Position numbers and translations under genes: made by a program
Assembly: GCA_903894475.1 (NCBI GenBank)
Contig: CAITQH010000147.1
Location: 1-34,100, forward strand
Source: an uncultured beta proteobacterium
GTDB lineage: Bacteria; Pseudomonadota; Gammaproteobacteria; Burkholderiales; Burkholderiaceae_C
DNA: 34,100 bases
Direction: 5' to 3'
Part shown: positions 25,353 through 34,100 of the stretch, piece by piece
How the letters are laid out: each line of letters starts with the position of its first letter
Numbering within the stretch: the stretch's first letter is position 1
The notes under the pieces: model-generated
Told to the model about the DNA's origin: nothing
What the model saw: only the letters and a program-made list of their open reading frames with translations
The model's database searches: none

Positions 25353-26572
25353 TTCAGTGCGTCCAGGCTACCGAGGCCCCGTGACAAGTCGTTTTCAATA
25401 TCGCCAAGATGCTCAAGTCCGACCGCGACGCGGATCAGACCCTGGCCAATGCCAGCTGACTGGCGCTGCGCCTCGGTCAATCGTCCATGCGAGGTGCTTG
25501 CCGGGTGCGCAGCCAGGGTCTTGGTGTCGCCGAGGTTGGTCGACAGTGACAGCAGTTGCATGCTGTCAAGCACATGGAAGGCGCGCGCGCGCGCCTGTTC
25601 GGGGCTGCCGGCCCTGACCTCAAACGACAGCACGGCGCCGCCGATGCCCGATTGCTGGGCCATCGCCAGTCGATGCTGCGGGTGACTGGGCAGACCAGGG
25701 TAAAAGACCCGCCGCACGGCCGGATGCTGCTCCAGCCACTGCGCCAACTCCAGCGCCTGCGTAGCCTGTGCGCGCATGCGGATGTCGAGCGTCTCCAGCC
25801 CCTTGAGTACGACCCAGGCGTTGAAGGGAGCCAGCGTCATGCCGGCGCTCTTGAGTATCGGCAAGAATTTTTCAGTAACCAACTCTGCGCTCGCGCACAG
25901 GGCGCCAGCCATCACGCGACCCTGGCCATCGAGGTATTTGGTGCCCGAGTGCATGACGATGTCAGCACCCAGGGTCAGCGGGCGCTGCAGCACAGGTGTG
26001 GCAAAGCAGTTGTCCACGGCGAGCAACGCGCCAGCCTGATGCGCCATCCCGGCCAACGCCGCGATGTCGCAGACTTCAGTCAAGGGGTTGGTCGGCGTCT
26101 CGGCGAACAGCAGGCGTGTGTTGCCGCGCAGCGCCGCCTTCCAGTCATCAAGTTCGGTCTGCGGCACAAAAGTTGACTCCACACCGAAACGCGCCAGGTC
26201 GGTCCCGATCAGTTTGATGGTCGAGCCAAACATCGACCGAGAACAGACGATGTGGTCACCGCTCTTCAGCAGTGCCATGCACATCATGAGGATGGCTGCC
26301 ATACCGGAGGAAGTGGAAATCGCAGCCTCGCTGCCCTCCATCGCGGACAGTCGCTGCTCGAAGCTGGCTACGGTGGGGTTGCCGTAGCGGCCATAGGTAA
26401 AGCCATCCTCGTCGCCATTAAAGCGCCGGGCCGCCGTTGCAGCCGACGGCTGCACATAGCCGCTGGTAAGGTACAGGGCCTCGGAGTTTTCTCCGTACTG
26501 GCTGCGCGCCACAGCCGCACGCACCGCCAGCGTGTCCGGATGCAGGGCGTCAGGGGTTTCTTTGTGAGTCAT
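25349..26572 (-). CDS. metZ: O-succinylhomoserine sulfhydrylase
   Basis: Cys/Met-metabolism PLP enzyme that makes homocysteine directly from O-succinylhomoserine and sulfide. Characteristic segments are [33 protein letters not shown], the [19 protein letters not shown] block and the PLP lysine in [17 protein letters not shown] (about residue 212). The MetZ identity rests on these segments and on purF linkage; the related MetB/MetC/MetY are alternatives. About 407 aa. An in-frame GTG at 26578 overlaps the purF stop; I prefer ATG 26572, 2 nt after that stop, with GAAGAG before it. It overlaps gltX by 4 bp. Confidence 0.93.
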   Translation of the reverse strand: MTHKETPDALHPDTLAVRAAVARSQYGENSEALYLTSGYVQPSAATAARRFNGDEDGFTYGRYGNPTVASFEQRLSAMEGSEAAISTSSGMAAILMMCMALLKSGDHIVCSRSMFGSTIKLIGTDLARFGVESTFVPQTELDDWKAALRGNTRLLFAETPTNPLTEVCDIAALAGMAHQAGALLAVDNCFATPVLQRPLTLGADIVMHSGTKYLDGQGRVMAGALCASAELVTEKFLPILKSAGMTLAPFNAWVVLKGLETLDIRMRAQATQALELAQWLEQHPAVRRVFYPGLPSHPQHRLAMAQQSGIGGAVLSFEVRAGSPEQARARAFHVLDSMQLLSLSTNLGDTKTLAAHPASTSHGRLTEAQRQSAGIGQGLIRVAVGLEHLGDIENDLSRGLGSLDALK

Positions 26573-26574
26573 CT

Positions 26575-28074
26575 TCACTCTTCGTGATTGGGTAGCGCCA
26601 GGCGGGAGTTGTCATCAGCCCCCTCCTCCAGTCCGACCCGATTGGAATTGAGGCGAGCAATGTCTGCCGCTGTGATGTCGCCGGTTACATAGACGCCGTC
26701 AAAGCACGACGCGTCAAAACCTGTGATGTTGGGGTTAAGAGAGCCAATCGCTTTCTTCATGCCATCGACATCCTGATAGATCAGCGCGTCGCAGCCAATG
26801 AGTTGCCGAATCTCCTCGACGCTGCGGTTGTGTGCCACCAACTCATCGGGCGTTGGCATATCGATGCCGTAGACATTGGGATAACGCACTGGTGGCGCGG
26901 CACTGGCCATGTAAACCTTGCGCGCACCGGCATCGCGTGCCATCTGCACAATCTCGCGGCTGGTGGTGCCGCGCACAATCGAATCGTCCACCAGCAGCAC
27001 GTTGCGGCCCTTGAATTCGCTGGCAATGACGTTGAGTTTTTGACGCACTGATTTCTTGCGCACCGACTGACCCGGCATGATGAAGGTGCGCCCGACGTAG
27101 CGGTTCTTGACGAAACCTTCGCGGTACGGCAAACCCAGCAACTGGGCCAATTGTGCAGCGCTGGGCCGACTCGACTCCGGTATCGGAATCACCACGTCAA
27201 TCTCGTTTGGTGGTACCTTGGAAATGACTCGCTGGGCCAGCGTTTCGCCCAGATTCAGGCGTGCCTGGTAAACCGAAATTCCATCCATCACCGAGTCCGG
27301 ACGCGCCAGATAAACATATTCGAAGATGCAGGGATTGAGCGTCGGATTTTGGGCACACTGCTGGGCATGCAGTCTTCCCTGGAGATCAATGAAGATGGCC
27401 TCGCCCGCAAGGACGTTGCGTTCCAATTTGTGGGATGTCCCTTCCAGCGCCACCGATTCGCTGGCAATCACGACGGTGCCCTCGCCACGACCCAGACACA
27501 GGGGCCGAATGCCAAAAGGATCCCGAAAAGCGAGCACCCCGTGGCCCGCAATCATGGCGATGACGGCGTAAGAGCCTCTGACACGAAGATGCACGCGGCG
27601 CACTGCATCAAACACATCTTGCGGCTGCAACGGAAAACCGCGCGTCGTTTTCTCGATCTCATGGGCCAGCACATTGAGCAGAACCTCGGAGTCGCTTTCG
27701 GTGTTGATGTGCCGGTGGTCAGTACTGAAGAGTTCGGCTTTGAGTGCCTGCGCATTGGTCAGGTTGCCGTTATGTACCAGCACGATACCAAACGGTGCGT
27801 TGACGTAAAAGGGCTGCGCCTCTTCCTCGCTGTAGGCGTTGCCCGCGGTCGGGTAACGCACCTGGCCCAGACCGCAGTTGCCCGGCAGCGACCGCATGTT
27901 ACGGGTGCGAAACACGTCGCGCACCATGCCCTTGGCCTTGTGCATAAAGAATTTGCGCTCCTGTTGCGTCACAATGCCAGCCGCGTCCTGACCCCGGTGC
28001 TGCAACAGCAGCAGGGCATCATAGATAAGCTGATTGACAGGTGCGCTGCTGACAACGCCGACGATTCCACACAT
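26575..28074 (-). CDS. purF: Amidophosphoribosyltransferase
   Basis: First step of purine synthesis: glutamine + PRPP to phosphoribosylamine. The N-terminal nucleophile glutaminase domain begins MCGIVGVVSS; Cys2 becomes the N-terminal nucleophile after Met removal, and no propeptide is present. LLQHRGQDAAGI and the GQVRYPTAGN segment follow. The phosphoribosyltransferase domain has the PRPP loop VLLVDDSIVRGTTS at about 359-372. Length is 499 aa (E. coli 505). Its ATG shares one base with the cvpA stop (TAATG), and its own stop lies at the metZ start. The cvpA-purF pairing is widespread. Confidence 0.98.
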   Translation of the reverse strand: MCGIVGVVSSAPVNQLIYDALLLLQHRGQDAAGIVTQQERKFFMHKAKGMVRDVFRTRNMRSLPGNCGLGQVRYPTAGNAYSEEEAQPFYVNAPFGIVLVHNGNLTNAQALKAELFSTDHRHINTESDSEVLLNVLAHEIEKTTRGFPLQPQDVFDAVRRVHLRVRGSYAVIAMIAGHGVLAFRDPFGIRPLCLGRGEGTVVIASESVALEGTSHKLERNVLAGEAIFIDLQGRLHAQQCAQNPTLNPCIFEYVYLARPDSVMDGISVYQARLNLGETLAQRVISKVPPNEIDVVIPIPESSRPSAAQLAQLLGLPYREGFVKNRYVGRTFIMPGQSVRKKSVRQKLNVIASEFKGRNVLLVDDSIVRGTTSREIVQMARDAGARKVYMASAAPPVRYPNVYGIDMPTPDELVAHNRSVEEIRQLIGCDALIYQDVDGMKKAIGSLNPNITGFDASCFDGVYVTGDITAADIARLNSNRVGLEEGADDNSRLALPNHEE

Positions 28075-28565
28075 TAGGGCAAGTACTTTCCAATATTTTC
28101 AGGCAGCAGCGGTTTCAAATTCTGGAGCGCTGCCAGCGCGATACCGACTCCCATGGATTCCTTCCACCATCCGCTGTTCCTGAACTGCGTCATACCGATC
28201 GCCACGGTTAAGGCAAGCAATACGATCACACCCCGCAAGACACCAAACAATGCCCCCAGGGACCGATCTGTCGATTGCAAGCCGGCTTTGGCGGTGAGTT
28301 TCTGGATCGTTCTTGCAAGCAGGCCTCCGGCAAACGCAGCAACCACGAAGATCAACACAAATGCCACAGCAATTCGAATCGGCTCATTGACTCCGCTCAT
28401 CGGCAACTTCTCGGCAACATCCGCTGCCAGCAATTGCGACAACATGAACGCAGCAATCCAGTTCAACAATGAGAGGACTTCGTAGAACAGGCCTCGCAAC
28501 GCACCCAATGCCATCGACGCCAGCAGCAGCAACGCGAAAATCGAGTCGATTGCGATCTCGGACAT
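28074..28565 (-). CDS. cvpA: CvpA family inner-membrane protein
   Basis: 163-aa protein with four hydrophobic helices (about residues 5-27, 29-47, 65-85 and 100-122). It begins with the typical IDSIFALLLLASMALGALRG and contains VAFVLIFVVAAFAGGLLAR. E. coli CvpA is needed for colicin V production and for envelope stress tolerance; the molecular role is not settled. The SDRSLGALFGVLRG-like segment (here STDRSLGALFGVLRGV) before the fourth helix is conserved in the family. It lies between the SPOR gene (15 nt upstream) and purF (1-bp overlap). Confidence 0.95.
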   Translation of the reverse strand: MSEIAIDSIFALLLLASMALGALRGLFYEVLSLLNWIAAFMLSQLLAADVAEKLPMSGVNEPIRIAVAFVLIFVVAAFAGGLLARTIQKLTAKAGLQSTDRSLGALFGVLRGVIVLLALTVAIGMTQFRNSGWWKESMGVGIALAALQNLKPLLPENIGKYLP

Positions 28566-28580
28566 TGTTGCTGGACTCTG

Positions 28581-29294
28581 CTACAGGCTCAGCGTCGCCG
28601 CCTGCAGATTGAGCTTCTTGATCCTGTCTGCCGCCTTGTCGGCGTCTGACTTTTCCGCAAATGGACCGACACGCACACGAATCCGGCGCCCATCCTTCGT
28701 TTCCACAACCTGGGTGTAGGTCTTCAAACCAGCATGCTCCAACTTCTGGCGCACCTCGCGCGCTTTGGCCACATCGGCAAAAGCACCAACCTGGACCACA
28801 AAACGCGCTTCGGATGCATCGACTTTCCTGACCTGGTCCCTGCCGTCAAGCAGCGCCTGGGCTTTACCGCCATCATCTGCCTTGGCAGGTGCCGAAGCAG
28901 GCTTTTGCATGCTGACAGGCTCGGCCTTGGTGGCCGGCTTGGTGCTGTCAGGCGCCACGGGCTGGGGCGTCGGGGTCGCCGCAGGTAGCGCGATCGGAGC
29001 GGACGCTGCTGGCGCGGCGGGCGCCGGCTGCTCTGCTTTGGGCGCCACGACCGGTGCCGGAATGCCGAGCGGCTTAACTTTGGCGCGATCCGGTATTTCG
29101 ATTGGAATATCGACCGCAATCGGACGTGGCTGCTTGTCAAACAACAGGGGGAAACCGAGCACTCCTACCAACACGAGCAAAGCCGCACCCAGCAGACGAT
29201 GCTTGGCGCGCTTGCGCATCACATCGATACTCTCAGGCGGCACTGGCAAAGCCGGTGGCTCATCCGTGCGCTTTCGAAACTTGAAAAAAGCCAT
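28581..29294 (-). CDS. SPOR-domain membrane protein (DedD-like)
   Basis: 237-aa bitopic inner-membrane protein. A basic cytosolic start (MAFFKFRKR) leads to one TM helix (about residues 33-52, LLGAALLVLVGVLGFPLLF), a Pro/Ala-rich periplasmic linker (about 75-150) and a C-terminal SPOR domain (about 160-237, FVVQVGAFADVAKAREVRQ, RIRVRVGPFAEKSDAD). SPOR domains bind denuded septal peptidoglycan; E. coli DedD works in constriction. The same layout and the same place next to cvpA-purF as E. coli dedD support the DedD-like call. It follows folC by 19 nt. Confidence 0.93.
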   Translation of the reverse strand: MAFFKFRKRTDEPPALPVPPESIDVMRKRAKHRLLGAALLVLVGVLGFPLLFDKQPRPIAVDIPIEIPDRAKVKPLGIPAPVVAPKAEQPAPAAPAASAPIALPAATPTPQPVAPDSTKPATKAEPVSMQKPASAPAKADDGGKAQALLDGRDQVRKVDASEARFVVQVGAFADVAKAREVRQKLEHAGLKTYTQVVETKDGRRIRVRVGPFAEKSDADKAADRIKKLNLQAATLSL

Positions 29295-29313
29295 GTTGTG
29301 GAGGGTCAGATGT

Positions 29314-32060
<2,747 letters not shown>

Positions 32061-32196
32061 TTCGGCTTCGCCGGATTGGCGAACACAGGTGGGATCTGGC
32101 TGGTCGGGAGACAGCCGCGGAGCCGAGTGCCTCGCCAGCCTGATCCTCCCCGCAAGCTGTTCGAGGATAGACATTTCATCATTTCGGGAATGTTCC

Positions 32197-33285
32197 CTAA
32201 CTACCGGCTTGATGAAGCGTGACAGCAACGCGCTGACGCCCGAAGTTTCCGACCTGCGCATCAAAGCGGCCAGCCAACGCAGCACCGCAGTTCGTGCATT
32301 GTCCTTGAGGATTGATCCGGTATTGGTTGATCAGGTACCAGTCGCGCACAATCAGCGGGGCGTGGCAATTGGCGCAATAGGTGGTATCGCCCGCCTCATA
32401 GCGCACATTGCCGGTATAAACAAAGTGCAGTCCATCCTGCAGCGCGATGTTGCGCGCCCTGACCAGTGTCGCCAACGGCGTGGCGCTCACATCGGGCATC
32501 TTGTAGTCCGGGTGAAAGGCCGAGAAATGCAGCGGCACATCGCTTCCCAGATGCCGAGCGATCCAGCGACACATGGCGCTGATCTCAGGGTCCGAATCGT
32601 TATAGCCCGGAATCAGCAAGGTGGTGATTTCAAACCAGACGCGCGTATCGCGCCGCAAGTAAATCAGGGTATCCAGCACCGGCTGCAGATGCGCGCCGGT
32701 GAGCTTGACGTAGAAATCTTCGGTGAAGGCTTTCAGGTCGACATTGGCAGCGTCCATCCTGCTGAAAAAATCGCGCCGCGCCTGCTCGTGCATATAGCCC
32801 GCGGTTACGGCCACCGTCTGAACGCCCTGCGCGTGGCAGGCATCGGCCACATCCATCGCATACTCGGCAAAAATGACGGGGTCGTTGTAGGTGAAGGCAA
32901 CACTCTTGCAACCGTGTTGCGTGGCGGCATCGGCAATCGTTTCGGGCGATGCCTGATCCATCAGCCGGTCCATGTCGCGCGACTTGCTGATGTCCCAGTT
33001 CTGGCAGAACTTGCAGTTCAGGTTGCAGCCGGCCGTGCCGAAGGACAGGACGCTGCTGCCGGGATAGAACTGGTTCAGCGGCTTTTTCTCGATCGGATCG
33101 ATGCAAAAGCCCGAAGACCGGCCGTAGGTGGTCAGGATCATTTGCTCGCCCTGACGCGCGCGCGCAAAGCAGGCACCGCGCTGGCCTTCATGCAGTTTGC
33201 AGTCGCGCGGGCACAGGTCGCACTGGATGCGCCCATCCTCATGCTGATGCCAGTAGCGCGCCGGGTACGCGGGTGGCTGCGTCAT
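32197..33285 (-). CDS. amrS: AmmeMemoRadiSam system radical SAM enzyme (AmrS)
   Basis: 362-aa radical SAM protein. The SAM [4Fe-4S] ligands are Cys87, Cys91 and Cys94 (GCNLNCKFCQNWD). Two further Cys groups are present: CDLCPRDC with Cys39 near the N-terminus (Cys22, 25, 29, 39), and CANC plus CTNC near the C-terminus, possibly zinc or an auxiliary cluster. The glycyl-radical-activase-like YGRSSGFCIDPIEKKPL and the FYPGSSVLSFGTAGC run are typical of AmrS. Its substrate is not known; the family always travels with Memo and AMMECR1 proteins. The start ATG 33285 overlaps the upstream stop (ATGA) and has AGGAGG about 10 nt before it; a GTG at 33306 is an alternative. Confidence 0.93.
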   Translation of the reverse strand: MTQPPAYPARYWHQHEDGRIQCDLCPRDCKLHEGQRGACFARARQGEQMILTTYGRSSGFCIDPIEKKPLNQFYPGSSVLSFGTAGCNLNCKFCQNWDISKSRDMDRLMDQASPETIADAATQHGCKSVAFTYNDPVIFAEYAMDVADACHAQGVQTVAVTAGYMHEQARRDFFSRMDAANVDLKAFTEDFYVKLTGAHLQPVLDTLIYLRRDTRVWFEITTLLIPGYNDSDPEISAMCRWIARHLGSDVPLHFSAFHPDYKMPDVSATPLATLVRARNIALQDGLHFVYTGNVRYEAGDTTYCANCHAPLIVRDWYLINQYRINPQGQCTNCGAALAGRFDAQVGNFGRQRVAVTLHQAGS

Positions 33286-34100
33286 GCCGGCAGGGCCTCC
33301 TGCCACTTGGCCACACTGTAGCGTTGCAACCGGACCGCTGGATCCCAGAAATCTGCTGCCAGACCGGCCTTGCGCTTGAGTTGCGCCATGAACTCGGCTG
33401 CGCCCGGCAACTGTTCCCAGACTTGCGGCAGGAAAGTGCTGCGATGCCGGCCGGACGAAAGCACGATGCCATCGATGCCAGGGCGCAGTTGCGCCAGCGC
33501 ATCGGCTTGGCTGGCAAAATGCATTTCCTGCAGAGGCGAGAGCAAGGACACTTCGACGCGGGTCAGCGCAAGTTCGCCCGGTGTCAAAGGCGCAAAGCGC
33601 GGATCCTGCAGCGCCGCAGCAACGGCGTTCGCCTTGACATCAGCCAGCAGCGAGCGCCGCGCCTCCAGCGAGCCGATGCAGCCACGCAGTTGCCCGCGCT
33701 GCGTCAGCGTGACAAAGCAGGCACCGGGGTCCAGCAAGCACGATGCATCCTCAGGCGCCTGAGCGCCAAGGCCCAGCGCACTGGCAATGGCAGCACGCGC
33801 AATGGGCAGCAGGAGTTCACCGAGCGATGGCCTTGCAAACGCGAAGGACGCATAGCCCACCACGCGACCCTTGTCACCCGCACTGTCGCCGGAGTTGCAC
33901 AGGCCGAGCAACTCGGGCTTCAGGCCATGGCGGCGCGCCGCCAGCAGCAAACCGTTGACCGGTGTTGCACCACAGGCCTGCTGGTGCGTGATAACGCTCT
34001 TGAAGTTCATGATTTCCTGCGCTGTCTGGCGGTCGATCACCTGCGCCTGTGCGTAGGACAAGAAGTGCGACAGGTCGGAACTGACCACGATCAGCGTCTC
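33282..34100 (-). CDS. Fused Memo-AMMECR1 protein, 3' part (runs off right edge)
   Basis: The last 272 codons of a two-domain protein; the frame is open to the window edge. Visible residues 1-90 are the C-terminal part of a Memo-like domain (ETLIVVSSDLSHF, then LCNSGDSAGDKGRVVGYASF). Residues about 95-272 are an AMMECR1 domain with its signature LRGCIG at 138-143 and the APLTPGELALTRVEVSLLSP segment. In many genomes these are separate genes (amrB and amrA); here they form one chain, coupled by a 4-bp overlap to amrS. Memo proteins are related to ring-opening dioxygenases and bind metal (iron or copper in human MEMO1); the bacterial function is unsettled. About 190 N-terminal residues are missing from view. 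Confidence 0.92.
   Translation of the reverse strand, partial: ETLIVVSSDLSHFLSYAQAQVIDRQTAQEIMNFKSVITHQQACGATPVNGLLLAARRHGLKPELLGLCNSGDSAGDKGRVVGYASFAFARPSLGELLLPIARAAIASALGLGAQAPEDASCLLDPGACFVTLTQRGQLRGCIGSLEARRSLLADVKANAVAAALQDPRFAPLTPGELALTRVEVSLLSPLQEMHFASQADALAQLRPGIDGIVLSSGRHRSTFLPQVWEQLPGAAEFMAQLKRKAGLAADFWDPAVRLQRYSVAKWQEALPA

Noticed and set aside
32061..32100. Terminator between argG and amrS
   Set aside because: Only a 6-bp TTCGCC/GGCGAA dyad without a T-run; too weak to call.

Overview
The window is an ordinary-looking chromosomal stretch of a betaproteobacterium of the order Burkholderiales, most likely Comamonadaceae-like (Rhodoferax/Polaromonas type). This placement is inferred from gene order and protein features: rpsF-priB-rpsR-rplI, folC-SPOR-cvpA-purF-metZ, a PrxQ-PhoH pair and ppsA opposite ppsR. 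No 16S or marker search was possible. Coding density is very high. Almost every gene is a recognisable housekeeping gene, and many are joined by 1-4 bp overlaps.

Left third (1-11.4 kb). The 5' two thirds of clpB runs off the left edge, behind a good candidate sigma-32 heat-shock promoter. Opposite it starts a 188-aa protein of unknown function, possibly from a leaderless mRNA. A leftward operon then carries alaA-hom-thrC-moeA-moaD-moaE, covering alanine/threonine metabolism and then molybdenum cofactor assembly. Divergent from it are a Mth938-like protein, then a PrxQ peroxiredoxin lacking the usual resolving cysteine together with a PIN-PhoH ATPase.

Middle (11.4-20.9 kb). dnaB lies downstream of two DnaA-box-like sites. 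The ribosomal operon rpsF-priB-rpsR-rplI ends at a strong terminator and starts from a -10 box that contains the stop codon of the preceding gene. ppsA (PEP synthase) is followed after 2 nt by an unusual sodium/solute symporter. In that symporter the normally separate small subunit (DUF4212) is fused to the large one, and a ~100-residue coiled-coil-like segment is inserted. ppsR, the regulator of PpsA, is divergent from ppsA. A GlcG/HbpS-like protein follows.

Right part (20.9-34.1 kb). A Bax-inhibitor-1 membrane protein with a clear terminator is followed by the only gene-poor stretch (about 21.65-22.32 kb). It holds what I read as the scar of a lost mobile element: a P4-type integrase relic (arm-binding N-terminus joined out of frame to the box I arginine region) and a 57-codon ORF resembling the start of an Xre/MbcA-type antitoxin. 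Next come a glycine-zipper protein, a cytochrome b561, a tRNA-Ala/Glu/Asp cluster, and the leftward operon folC-SPOR-cvpA-purF-metZ-gltX. argG is divergent from that operon. At the right edge is an AmmeMemoRadiSam pair: the radical SAM enzyme AmrS and a Memo-AMMECR1 fusion cut by the window end. The biochemical role of that system remains unsettled, and it is the best candidate here for under-described biology, alongside the fused symporter next to ppsA.

All promoter, operator and relic calls were made by eye and are labelled as such.
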